Origin: Sphingobacteriaceae bacterium UBA6709
GTDB lineage: Bacteria; Bacteroidota; Bacteroidia; Sphingobacteriales; Sphingobacteriaceae
Reading direction: 5' to 3'
Assembly (NCBI GenBank): GCA_002454425.1
Contig: DKIV01000008.1
Coordinates: forward strand, 69,502 to 102,717
Length of the DNA: 33,216 nt
Of the stretch, positions 13,868 to 21,794 are shown piece by piece. The notes under the pieces were generated by a model. That model did no database searches. It was not told the origin of the DNA and saw only the letters and a list, made by a program, of their open reading frames with translations. Position numbers and translations under genes: made by a program. The stretch's first letter is position 1, and the number at the start of each line of letters is the position of its first letter.

Positions 13868-13929
13868 TGGCATCCCCCATCCATAAACACTTTCAATATG
13901 GACGGGCTCTTTTGAATAATGATAAGATT

Positions 13930-14178
13930 ATGCGTGTTGTAGCGGAATTGCCAAGACCAGATTGTAAGATTACCATCTTTTCCATGAATATGAAGTTCAT
14001 CATTAAGTTCGAACAAGGTAATCTTGAGCAGACATTCAAAGTTGCTGAGCTTGATATAACGGGGGGCGTAAACGGCATTTTCCAGATTTTGGATGAGGAC
14101 TTCATTTCCAGGGTTGTTCAGAATTTTGGAATCATGCGCGATAATTTTCAAATGACCTGGAGCAAGCACGAAGCCTGA
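13930..14178 (+). CDS. small conserved hypothetical protein, 82 residues
   Basis: I start at ATG 13930 rather than GTG 13867 because the longer frame would begin inside the -7 box and its 21 extra residues look unlike coding sequence. The product begins MRVVAELPRPDCKITIFSMN and continues with an amphipathic pattern (KFIIKFEQGNLEQTFKVAEL, then FQILDEDFISRVVQNFGIM). It is a compact alpha/beta protein without a signal peptide, probably cytoplasmic. I do not recognise a named family. It precedes lepA on the same strand, but lepA has its own promoter box, so co-transcription is not required. Confidence 0.65.
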   Translation: MRVVAELPRPDCKITIFSMNMKFIIKFEQGNLEQTFKVAELDITGGVNGIFQILDEDFISRVVQNFGIMRDNFQMTWSKHEA

Positions 14179-14272
14179 ACAACGAAAACCGCTGTAGCTT
14201 GTAGCCATTACACCATGTAAACTACTCCCCTCCGGACGAGTGGAGCTTATTTAAAATATGCTATCAAAGAGT

Positions 14273-14280
14273 TATCTTTG
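14273..14280 (+). promoter_or_regulatory. -7 promoter box TATCTTTG of lepA
   Basis: Exact TAnnTTTG ending 8 bases before the lepA ATG at 14289. The transcript would be leaderless or nearly so. Confidence 0.6.
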
Positions 14281-14288
14281 CAATTCGA

Positions 14289-16076
14289 ATGAAACATATC
14301 CGTAATTTTTGCATCATTGCCCATATTGATCACGGCAAGAGTACCCTGGCAGATCGTCTGTTGGAAGACACCAATACCATTACACAGCGCGAAGCTCAGG
14401 CTCAGCTGCTTGATGATATGGATCTTGAGCGCGAACGTGGTATAACAATAAAGAGTCATGCCATCCAGATGAACTATAAGCTGAATGGCCAGGAATATAT
14501 TCTTAATCTCATTGATACTCCCGGACACGTAGACTTCTCTTACGAAGTATCGCGTTCCATAGCGGCATGCGAAGGGGCTCTCCTCATCGTTGACGCCTCG
14601 CAGGGAATACAAGCGCAGACCATCTCCAATTTATACCTCGCCCTAGAGAATGACCTGGAGATCATCCCTATTTTGAATAAAATGGATCTTCCGGGAGCAA
14701 TGCCTGAGGAGGTAAAAGATCAAATCATTGAACTGATCGGTTGCGAACGCGAAGATATTATACCGGCCTCCGGCAAGACTGGCATGGGCGTAGATAGTAT
14801 TCTGGAAGCCATCGTCGCCCGTATTCCAGCACCACAGGGAGACCCTGAAGCACCACTCCAGGCATTGATCTTCGACTCAGTATTTAACTCCTTCCGCGGA
14901 ATTATCGCTTATTTCAAAGTTGTAAACGGCGAAATAAGAAAAAATGACCGCGTAAAATTTATTGCCACCGGCAAAGAATATATCGCTGATGAGGTTGGGG
15001 TGTTAAAGCTCAATCAGCAACCTCGCGATGTCATCAAAACCGGCGACGTAGGCTATATCATCTCCGGAATTAAAGAAGCCCGTGAAGTTAAAGTTGGAGA
15101 TACGATCACACGTCTTGATCGTCCGGCGAAAGAGGCCATTCAGGGATTCGAAGAAGTGAAGCCGATGGTATTCGCAGGTATCTATCCTGTAGATACAGAA
15201 GATTTCGAAGAACTTCGTGAAAGTATGCATAAGCTCCAGCTGAACGACGCTTCTATTGTCTTCGAGCCAGAATCCTCAGCTGCGCTAGGTTTTGGATTCC
15301 GCTGTGGTTTCCTTGGGATGCTGCACATGGAGATCATTCAGGAACGCTTGGAGCGCGAGTTCGACATGACGGTGATTACCACCGTACCCAACGTGTCTTA
15401 TAAAGCGTATACAACCAAGGAGGATGTTATCATCGTAAATAACCCTTCAGACCTTCCTGATCCAAGCAAGCTTGAATTCGTTGAAGAACCTTATATCAAA
15501 GCCAACATTATTACCAAGTCGGAATTCGTTGGACCTGTAATGTCGTTATGTATTCAAAAACGCGGCATTATCATTAATCAGTCATATCTGACCTCCGATC
15601 GGGTGGAACTGGTATTTGAAATGCCTATGGGCGAAATTGTATTCGACTTCTACGATCGTTTAAAGACCATTTCAAAAGGATACGCATCCTTTGATTACCA
15701 CCAGATTGGTTATCGTCAGTCGGATCTTGTACGCCTTGACATTCGCCTGAATGGTGAGCCGGTAGACGCGTTATCGTCACTTATACACCGCAGTAACTCT
15801 TACGACTTCGGCAAGAAGATTTGCGAAAAGCTGAAAGAACTCCTTCCCCGTCAGCAGTTTGAAATTGCTATCCAGGCATCCATTGGCGCTAAAGTCATTG
15901 CCAGGGAGAACGTGAGAGCGCTACGCAAAGATGTAACCGCCAAATGTTACGGAGGGGATATTTCCCGTAAGCGTAAACTTCTTGAAAAGCAGAAGAAAGG
16001 TAAGAAACGTATGCGTCAGGTAGGAAATGTAGAAATTCCACAATCAGCATTCATGGCAGTGCTTAAATTAGACTAG
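14289..16076 (+). CDS. lepA: elongation factor 4 (LepA), ribosome-associated GTPase
   Basis: GTPase that acts on translating ribosomes. 595 residues, matching the family (E. coli 599). G1 AHIDHGKST lies at 11-19, switch I carries RERGITIKS, and the DTPGH motif is at 76-80 with the catalytic histidine at 80. NKMD lies near 130. The EF-G-like domains follow. The LepA-specific C-terminal domain holds KKICEKLKELLPRQQFEIAI, the basic ISRKRKLLEKQKKGKKRM segment and the end VLKLD. It has its own near-leaderless promoter and a hairpin after it. A secure call. Confidence 0.98.
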   Translation: MKHIRNFCIIAHIDHGKSTLADRLLEDTNTITQREAQAQLLDDMDLERERGITIKSHAIQMNYKLNGQEYILNLIDTPGHVDFSYEVSRSIAACEGALLIVDASQGIQAQTISNLYLALENDLEIIPILNKMDLPGAMPEEVKDQIIELIGCEREDIIPASGKTGMGVDSILEAIVARIPAPQGDPEAPLQALIFDSVFNSFRGIIAYFKVVNGEIRKNDRVKFIATGKEYIADEVGVLKLNQQPRDVIKTGDVGYIISGIKEAREVKVGDTITRLDRPAKEAIQGFEEVKPMVFAGIYPVDTEDFEELRESMHKLQLNDASIVFEPESSAALGFGFRCGFLGMLHMEIIQERLEREFDMTVITTVPNVSYKAYTTKEDVIIVNNPSDLPDPSKLEFVEEPYIKANIITKSEFVGPVMSLCIQKRGIIINQSYLTSDRVELVFEMPMGEIVFDFYDRLKTISKGYASFDYHQIGYRQSDLVRLDIRLNGEPVDALSSLIHRSNSYDFGKKICEKLKELLPRQQFEIAIQASIGAKVIARENVRALRKDVTAKCYGGDISRKRKLLEKQKKGKKRMRQVGNVEIPQSAFMAVLKLD

Positions 16077-16090
16077 CACATAATATACCA

Positions 16091-16154
16091 CAGGCGATGT
16101 TCATCAAACCGGAAAGCTTAGCTATCCCAACTAATGAACATCGCCCTGTTTATT
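16091..16154 (+). terminator. hairpin after lepA
   Basis: CAGGCGATGTTCAT (16091-16104) pairs with ATGAACATCGCCCTG (16134-16148), with one bulged C, around 29 bases. TTTATTTA follows. A probable intrinsic terminator with a weak tail. Confidence 0.7.
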
Positions 16155-16229
16155 TACACGACACATTGATTTCCGGAGTTCTAAACGGAATTTTACTTCT
16201 CAATCTTTTTATTATTTATACGATATTCA

Positions 16230-17108
16230 ATGCAGCTACTTGACGGAAAATACGTTTCGGAAAAACTTAAAGAAGAAATTGCAGCGGAAGCTGCCGGAGT
16301 TCTTGCCACATTAGGACGCAAGCCTCACCTGGTAGCGATTTTAGTTGGAAATGACGGCGGCAGTGAGACCTACGTTGCCAGCAAGATGAGGAACTGCGAA
16401 AAGGTAGGCTTCAAATCAAGCTTGTTCCGTTATGATGACAGTGTAACGGAGAACGAACTTCTTGAAAAGATCGATGAGATAAACAAGGATAGCGGCGTTG
16501 ACGGCTTAATCGTGCAACTTCCTCTCCCAAAACACATTGATCCTGAAAAGGTAACGGAGCGCATAGACTACCGCAAAGATGTTGATGGATTCCATCCAGT
16601 GAATCTTGGTCGCATGATGCGTAACCTCCCCTGCTTTATTCCCGCTACTCCTTATGGAATCATGATGATACTCGAAGAGTATAAGATTGAAACAGCAGGA
16701 AAGAATTGCGTGGTAATCGGACGAAGCAATATTGTAGGCAGTCCTATGAGCATTCTGATGGCTCGCAATGCCTATCCCGGCAACTGTACCGTAACATTAA
16801 CACACAGCAGAACACAGAATCTAAAAGAGATCGTCCTGCAAGCTGACATCATTATTGCAGCCATAGGCAAGAAAAACTTCGTTACCGCTGATATGGTGAA
16901 ACCAGGCGCGGTAATTATTGACGTTGGTATTAACCGTGAAACGTCAGAGAAGACGAAATCAGGATACAAGCTCTATGGTGATGTCGATTTTGAGAATGTC
17001 GCACCAAAGAGTTCATGGATTACTCCGGTTCCGGGGGGCGTAGGACTTATGACGATCGTCGGTTTATTAAAGAACACGCTGGCTTCCGCAAGAGGAAATA
17101 TCTATTAG
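16230..17108 (+). CDS. folD: bifunctional methylenetetrahydrofolate dehydrogenase / methenyltetrahydrofolate cyclohydrolase
   Basis: Oxidises 5,10-methylene-THF to 5,10-methenyl-THF with NADP and hydrolyses it to 10-formyl-THF, supplying one-carbon units for purines and formyl-Met. 292 residues, a standard length. The active-site tyrosine and lysine are Y48 and K52 (ETYVASK). The signature VDGLIVQLPLPKH and the KDVDGFHPVN string follow. The NADP-binding segment reads VIGRSNIVGSP, and the C-terminus carries ITPVPGGVGLMT. It stands alone between two hairpins. No exact -7 box was found upstream. Confidence 0.98.
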   Translation: MQLLDGKYVSEKLKEEIAAEAAGVLATLGRKPHLVAILVGNDGGSETYVASKMRNCEKVGFKSSLFRYDDSVTENELLEKIDEINKDSGVDGLIVQLPLPKHIDPEKVTERIDYRKDVDGFHPVNLGRMMRNLPCFIPATPYGIMMILEEYKIETAGKNCVVIGRSNIVGSPMSILMARNAYPGNCTVTLTHSRTQNLKEIVLQADIIIAAIGKKNFVTADMVKPGAVIIDVGINRETSEKTKSGYKLYGDVDFENVAPKSSWITPVPGGVGLMTIVGLLKNTLASARGNIY

Positions 17109-17114
17109 CATAAA

Positions 17115-17154
17115 TATGACCATGCAGCGGAAGATATTTCGCGGCATGGTCATA
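17115..17154. terminator. bidirectional hairpin between folD and the NTF2-like gene
   Basis: TATGACCATG (17115-17124) and CATGGTCATA (17145-17154) form a perfect 10-bp stem around 20 bases, between two convergent stop codons. T-tracts are poor on both strands, so termination strength is uncertain. Confidence 0.65.
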
Positions 17155-17159
17155 AAACC

Positions 17160-17594
17160 TTATAGCAAATATGCTTCCGGAACGGGTTCCGCCTGACTTT
17201 CATCGTTCCATATCATGGATACTATTTTCCAGTTTTTCCCATCATTTATAAACTGCATAAAATTTACTCCACGCTTAGGTAGTTCATTATCCTCAGAGTC
17301 AAGATATTCATAAACACTGATACGCTGAGCATTTTTCCCGAAGACCTCCGTGGTAGCGCTCACCTCCTTTTGAAAAAGGTAGAGATCAGCATCTTTTTCT
17401 ATCTGATTCATGATCGCCTGAGAATAACTCTGTACAGTAAAATGAATGGGTTGATCGTAATTATTATTGATGAGCTTCCCGGTGCCGTGGAAAAGTTCTT
17501 CTAATTGGTCGAATTGAGGAAAATGTTCTTGATGGAAGCTTATGCAGCGATAAAAATCTTTCGCCAGCTTGTCAATCATCTGAATATTAAGCAT
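17160..17594 (-). CDS. NTF2-like / SnoaL-fold protein of unknown function
   Basis: 144 residues, no signal peptide. The pattern of an N-terminal helix (IDKLAKDFYRCISF), a polar loop and a C-terminal WKIVSMIWNDE strand pair resembles the NTF2-like cone fold, which bacteria use for small enzymes and ligand-binding proteins. Catalytic residues cannot be inferred. An alternative start is the second ATG at residue 6 (MIDKL), which would remove five residues. It is monocistronic and convergent with folD. The fold call is moderate; the function is unknown. Confidence 0.68.
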   Translation of the reverse strand: MLNIQMIDKLAKDFYRCISFHQEHFPQFDQLEELFHGTGKLINNNYDQPIHFTVQSYSQAIMNQIEKDADLYLFQKEVSATTEVFGKNAQRISVYEYLDSEDNELPKRGVNFMQFINDGKNWKIVSMIWNDESQAEPVPEAYLL

Positions 17595-17774
17595 ACATTG
17601 ATAATTTAGTTTACCGAAGTTAAGAATAACAGAGATTATTATAAAGTAACCCCTTTACTCAGAATCACCTTAGATGTAACCTAATACGGACTGATTGGTT
17701 TTAATTTACTAGAGTTCCGATCATGATCATGCAATATTATTACCAGCATCAGAAGGTACAAAACGCATAATTGG

Positions 17775-17782
17775 TATATTTG
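17775..17782 (+). promoter_or_regulatory. -7 promoter box TATATTTG of the queE unit
   Basis: Exact TAnnTTTG, 17 bases before the queE ATG. A short palindrome, CATGATCATG (17722-17731), lies upstream. No preQ1 riboswitch-like structure was recognised in this short leader. Confidence 0.55.
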
Positions 17783-17799
17783 CGACCTTATTACTCAGG

Positions 17800-18423
17800 A
17801 TGATAAATCAAGTGCCCGAAGACGGAACGATGCTACCTCTTATGGAGGAGTTTTACACCATACAAGGAGAAGGATACCACAGCGGTAAAGCTGCCTATTT
17901 TATAAGGCTTGGAGGATGTGATGTGGGTTGCCATTGGTGCGATGTTAAGGAAAGCTGGGACGCAAGTATGCATCCCTTAACCAGTGCGGATCAGATCGTC
18001 GAGAACGCTGCCCAACATCCAGGAAAAGTTGTTGTCGTTACCGGCGGAGAGCCTTTGATATATAATCTCGATTATCTTACCTCCAAATTACAGGAACGCG
18101 GTATCAAGACATTTATTGAAACCTCCGGTGCTTATCCTCTCTCGGGATCGTGGGACTGGATTTGTCTATCACCGAAAAAATTCAAGGCTCCCCTGCCATC
18201 CATTACGGGTCTGGCCGGCGAGTTAAAAGTTATTGTCTTCAATAAAAGCGACTTCGACTGGGCCGAGAAATACGCCGCCACGGTATCACCGCAATGCAAA
18301 CTATATCTACAACCGGAATGGTCTAAAGCCGCTGAGATCACGCCGTTAATCATTGATTACGTTATGCAAAATCCCCGGTGGGAAATTTCCTTGCAAACGC
18401 ATAAATATCTGAACATTCCTTAA
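17800..18423 (+). CDS. queE: 7-carboxy-7-deazaguanine synthase (radical SAM)
   Basis: Radical SAM enzyme converting 6-carboxy-tetrahydropterin to 7-carboxy-7-deazaguanine in queuosine precursor synthesis. 207 residues, usual for QueE. The 4Fe-4S cluster cysteines are C40, C44 and C47 in GGCDVGCHWCD. The substrate segment EFYTIQGEGYHSG is at 17-29 and the SAM-binding TGGEP at 81-85. The C-terminal motif SLQTHKYLNIP is the family hallmark. It is first in a likely three-gene unit, with the hydrolase starting 32 bases later. The other queuosine genes are not in the window. Confidence 0.95.
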   Translation: MINQVPEDGTMLPLMEEFYTIQGEGYHSGKAAYFIRLGGCDVGCHWCDVKESWDASMHPLTSADQIVENAAQHPGKVVVVTGGEPLIYNLDYLTSKLQERGIKTFIETSGAYPLSGSWDWICLSPKKFKAPLPSITGLAGELKVIVFNKSDFDWAEKYAATVSPQCKLYLQPEWSKAAEITPLIIDYVMQNPRWEISLQTHKYLNIP

Positions 18424-18455
18424 TTATATATTGTTGTTTCCTGCAAAGAAAGAGC

Positions 18456-19229
18456 ATGAAACTTATAATAACAACAATACTATTGTCGTCTTTATGCGTA
18501 AATATCCTCAAGGCGCAGGGCAGAAATATTAACTATCGCGACGGTGCTGAGGCGCTTACCGGTTACCTTAGTAAACCCTCAAAAATCGTAAAGGCTCCCG
18601 GCGTGGTAGTCATACACGCGTGGATGGGACTAAATGACTTTGTCAGGAATGTCAGCGACAAGCTCGCCGGGGAAGGATATATCGCCTTTGCCGCCGATAT
18701 TTACGGACCGGGTAATCAACCTAAAGATACTGGAGCCGCCAGGAAGCAATCATCATTTTACAAAAACAACAGAGACATTTATCGGACCAGGATCCAGGCA
18801 GCCATCAATACGCTTATTTCACAGGGCGCGGATCCTCAGCGTATTGCGGTAATCGGCTATTGCTTCGGTGGCACAGGAGCTCTGGAAGCCGCCAGAGCTA
18901 ATTTCCCCCTTAAGGGCGTGGTCTCCTTTCATGGCGGCTTAGCACAACAGCCGGCAAAGCAGGAAAGCTCTCCAATTGTACCTCGCGTGTTAGTGTTGCA
19001 CGGCGCCGCAGATCCGAGTGTTCCCCCATCCGAAGCGGAGGCCTTCCGTTCGGAGATGACAAGCCGGAAAGCCGACTGGCAGATGATCTATTATGCCAAC
19101 GCGGTACACGCCTTTACTGAACCCTCGGCAGGTAACGATCCTACCAAAGGAGCGGCCTATGACGCGCTGGCCGACAAAAGATCATGGCAACATGCCAGAC
19201 TATTTTTAAAAGATCTTTTTGAGAAGTAA
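18456..19229 (+). CDS. dienelactone hydrolase family protein, exported
   Basis: Alpha/beta hydrolase of 257 residues with an N-terminal signal peptide (hydrophobic 3-19, then KAQ). The nucleophile is C136 in the elbow GYCFGG, with D186 (AADPSVP) and H218 (AVHAF) completing a Cys-Asp-His triad as in dienelactone hydrolases. The VVVIHAWMGLNDFVR oxyanion region is at about 50-64. Export to the periplasm suggests a role other than chloroaromatic degradation; the substrate is unknown. It lies 32 bases after queE and 8 bases before the PorE-like gene. Confidence 0.85.
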   Translation: MKLIITTILLSSLCVNILKAQGRNINYRDGAEALTGYLSKPSKIVKAPGVVVIHAWMGLNDFVRNVSDKLAGEGYIAFAADIYGPGNQPKDTGAARKQSSFYKNNRDIYRTRIQAAINTLISQGADPQRIAVIGYCFGGTGALEAARANFPLKGVVSFHGGLAQQPAKQESSPIVPRVLVLHGAADPSVPPSEAEAFRSEMTSRKADWQMIYYANAVHAFTEPSAGNDPTKGAAYDALADKRSWQHARLFLKDLFEK

Positions 19230-19237
19230 ATTCGTCC

Positions 19238-21106
19238 ATGAAATTATTGCTGATCGGCTTGGGCCTTCTTTCCACGCTGTTTGCCAGCGCACAGCAGGCA
19301 AACAATAAACGCGCGCGAAAATTCTACGATCAGTCAAGCGTGGCCATTAGCGCCGGCAAACTTGAGGAAGCGCTGCCAATGCTACAACAGGCAATCAATG
19401 AGGATTCCACGTTCATTGAAGCATATCAGCGAAAGGGCGACATTCTACGCAAGCTCAATCGTTATCGGGAGGCAACAAAGGCTTACCAAAAAGTCTTGAG
19501 CTTAGATTCAGCTTTTACTCCGTTAACGCTCTTCGGATATGCGGAAAGTCTTTTTTATCAAACCCATTATGCCGAAGCAAAAGTATATTTTGCGCGCTAC
19601 CGGCAGAGCACATCGCTACAGGCAGCAAGCATCGCAAGGGTGAATAAATTTATTGACGACTGCAACTTTGCCATTCAGGCACAACAGTCCTCCGAAAAAG
19701 TTGACGTAAAACCTCTCGGCAAAGAGATAAATACGGCGGCCAGTGAATATTTCCCCTCGCTTACAGCCAATAATGAACGCCTGCTATTTACCCGTAGAAA
19801 AGACAGCAACGAAGATATCTATGAGAGCCAGCGGAATTCAGGCCAATGGCTTCCGGCGCGTCCCGTTCAAGGACTTGTAAATACCGCTCAAAACGAAGGT
19901 TCAGAGTGTATTTCCGCTGATGGTCAGTGGCTGTTTTTTACCGGCTGCAATCGTTCCGACGGATTGGGTCGCTGTGATATCTATATTTGTCGCCGACAGG
20001 GTGAAGGCTGGAGTGCACCTTATAATCCGGGAGCACCACTAAACACCTCGGCCTGGGAATCACAGCCCAGCCTGAGCGCGGATGGCAACACGCTTTTCTT
20101 TGTAAGCAACAGACCGGGCGGGTATGGAGGATATGATATCTGGTACTCAGAAATTAATGACGACGGAAGCTTCTCTCCTCCCCGAAATGCAGGTCCCAAT
20201 ATAAATACGGCCTTTGATGAGCACTCGCCATTTATACATCACGATAATCGTTCCTTGTTCTTTTCGTCAAATGGTTGGCCAGGCTTTGGCCTGCGCGACC
20301 TGTTTTTGTCCAGACGTGATAGTCTTCACCGATGGGCGCGCCCTATTAACCTGGGTAGCGGAATAAATTCCGCTGCTGAAGAAAGCACCATGTTCGTCAG
20401 CAGCGATGGCAAAAACGCCTACTTTGCAAGCAGCCGTAGTGACAGCACCGGCAATATGGACATATTCAATGTCGAACTTCCCGAAGCACTACGAGCCCAT
20501 CCTATAAGATATATCAAAGGGATCGTTGTCGACTCGCAAAACAAAAATCCGATAGCCGCCACAATTGAGCTCTATTCTACTAATGATTACCAGAGGATTT
20601 ATCGAAACCACATTCCCGACGGATACTTCCTGCTTACCATACCGGATTCCTCTGAATTAGAATTAACAGCCTCCGCAAAAGGCTACAGCTTTCGTCCTTT
20701 GAGGTTTCATAATATACCCCAGGATAGTCTCATCACAATCGCGATGGACAAACTTGAAGCGGGAAGGTCATATCCGCTTGATCACATTTTTTTCGAGATA
20801 AACAGCGCTACGCTCCTGCCCCAATCAAGTCTTGCACTTAAACATCTCATTGCTCTGCTGGAATCTAATCCAGGTATTAAAATAGAGATTTCAGGTCATA
20901 CCGATAACACAGGAAACGCCAGCATGAACATTAAACTCTCGGAAGCACGCGCAACAGCAGTATATAACTACCTCATTGTCCGGGGAATCAACGCCTCAAG
21001 GTTAACACACGCGGGCTTTGGCGACCAACGTCCGCTAACCTCCAATGACAGTGCCGAAGGACGTAGCAGAAACCGCCGTACAGAATTCAAAATATTAACA
21101 CGTTAA
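19238..21106 (+). CDS. TPR / PD40 beta-propeller / OmpA-family protein, PorE-like architecture
   Basis: 622 residues. A signal peptide (about 1-19, ending FASAQ) precedes TPR-like helices at about 22-130. At least five PD40-type beta-propeller blades follow at about 168-415, for example LSADGNTLFFVSNRPGG and SSDGKNAYFASS. A carboxypeptidase-regulatory-like domain lies near 425-510 (IKGIVVDSQNKNPI). The C-terminal OmpA domain (about 515-622) keeps the peptidoglycan-binding signature SGHTDNTG...LSEARA and NRRTEFKI. This order matches PorE of the type IX secretion system and its many Bacteroidota paralogues. Unlike PorE, no lipobox cysteine is visible. The stop overlaps that of the convergent hydroxylase gene within TTAA. 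Confidence 0.88.
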   Translation: MKLLLIGLGLLSTLFASAQQANNKRARKFYDQSSVAISAGKLEEALPMLQQAINEDSTFIEAYQRKGDILRKLNRYREATKAYQKVLSLDSAFTPLTLFGYAESLFYQTHYAEAKVYFARYRQSTSLQAASIARVNKFIDDCNFAIQAQQSSEKVDVKPLGKEINTAASEYFPSLTANNERLLFTRRKDSNEDIYESQRNSGQWLPARPVQGLVNTAQNEGSECISADGQWLFFTGCNRSDGLGRCDIYICRRQGEGWSAPYNPGAPLNTSAWESQPSLSADGNTLFFVSNRPGGYGGYDIWYSEINDDGSFSPPRNAGPNINTAFDEHSPFIHHDNRSLFFSSNGWPGFGLRDLFLSRRDSLHRWARPINLGSGINSAAEESTMFVSSDGKNAYFASSRSDSTGNMDIFNVELPEALRAHPIRYIKGIVVDSQNKNPIAATIELYSTNDYQRIYRNHIPDGYFLLTIPDSSELELTASAKGYSFRPLRFHNIPQDSLITIAMDKLEAGRSYPLDHIFFEINSATLLPQSSLALKHLIALLESNPGIKIEISGHTDNTGNASMNIKLSEARATAVYNYLIVRGINASRLTHAGFGDQRPLTSNDSAEGRSRNRRTEFKILTR

Positions 21107-21735
21107 GAATCTTTGCCCGGCAAGGTTCTGAAAACGCGATCCCAGAAAGTCGAGCTCACACCGAAAGCGCGCTCAGGTTCCTTATAATGATGAAGATGAT
21201 GATTCCTCCACAGTCCCTTAGCCCAGCGGGGAGGCGCGAATGCGTGAATCGCGTAATGCATTGACACATAAATAAGATATCCGCTGATAAAACCTGGAAA
21301 AAACATATACGCGTAAACTCCAGAACCCGCAATTAGCGCCGAAAACAAATATATCAGAGAGAATACCACCAGCGCCAGTAAGACGCTTGGCAACGGCGGC
21401 ATGAACAAGCGCATCTTATCGCGGGGATATTCATGATGATTCCCGTGAAAAATATAAACTATACGTCGACCGGCCTGAGACCGTGGCTCATAGTGGAAAA
21501 GATATCGGTGCGCGAAATACTCAAAAAGCGTCCAGAATGCCAGTGCTCCTATGTAAGTAAGAAAAATAAACGCCAATGTAAAATTCAGATACGCATAGCT
21601 GTAATACAGCATGAAGACAATAAGAGGTATATAAAGAGAATATATTACCCAGGGTCGGGTCTTCGTCAGCGCCTCAAGAACATCACTTTTGAAAAGGCGT
21701 GCCTGCCCCTTATTATGTATTTTTTCAAACTGCAT
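21103..21735 (-). CDS. fatty acid 2-hydroxylase-like (sterol desaturase/Scs7 family) membrane protein
   Basis: Di-iron integral-membrane hydroxylase, 210 residues. Four predicted hydrophobic segments lie at about 31-50, 53-72, 115-137 and 141-160. The histidine clusters are HRYLFH (H76, H81), HGNHH (H97, H100, H101), MHYAIH (H160, H164) and NHHLHH (H179-H183). The strings FEYFAHRYLFH and YPRDKMRLFMPP resemble yeast Scs7 and mammalian FA2H, which 2-hydroxylate the acyl chain of sphingolipids. Sphingobacteriaceae make sphingolipids, so that role is plausible but inferred. No cytochrome b5 domain is present. The start ATG directly follows the U-tract of the alaS terminator. The stop overlaps the PorE-like gene by 4 bases. 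Confidence 0.85.
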   Translation of the reverse strand: MQFEKIHNKGQARLFKSDVLEALTKTRPWVIYSLYIPLIVFMLYYSYAYLNFTLAFIFLTYIGALAFWTLFEYFAHRYLFHYEPRSQAGRRIVYIFHGNHHEYPRDKMRLFMPPLPSVLLALVVFSLIYLFSALIAGSGVYAYMFFPGFISGYLIYVSMHYAIHAFAPPRWAKGLWRNHHLHHYKEPERAFGVSSTFWDRVFRTLPGKDS

Positions 21736-21777
21736 AAAAAAAGCTTTACGAAGTAAAAACTCCGTAAAGCTAAAAAT
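21736..21777 (-). terminator. alaS terminator whose U-tract abuts the hydroxylase start codon
   Basis: On the minus strand AGCTTTACG (21771-21763), a 12-base loop and CGTAAAGCT (21750-21742) form a perfect 9-bp stem. Its T-run continues to 21736, directly against the ATG at 21735. It lies 18 bases after the alaS stop. It should end most alaS transcripts and would block ribosome access to the hydroxylase start in read-through RNA. Confidence 0.8.
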
Positions 21778-21794
21778 GTTTATCCGCAGTAAAA

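Larger units (their letters stand above)
13623..13929. other. divergent intergenic region between the aldolase and an 82-residue unknown
   Basis: About 300 bases with no gene. Near the aldolase it holds two CAATA/TATTG palindromes and a near-consensus -7 box on the minus strand (GATATTTG, 13647-13654). Near the plus-strand unknown it holds an exact -7 box (13860-13867). The GTG-initiated frame beginning at 13867 runs into the unknown gene, but it starts inside that promoter box, so I treat 13867-13929 as leader. Confidence 0.5.

Noticed and set aside
17640..17799. preQ1 riboswitch before queE
   Set aside because: The -7 box is 17 bases from the start codon, leaving a leader too short for an aptamer; no matching structure was seen.
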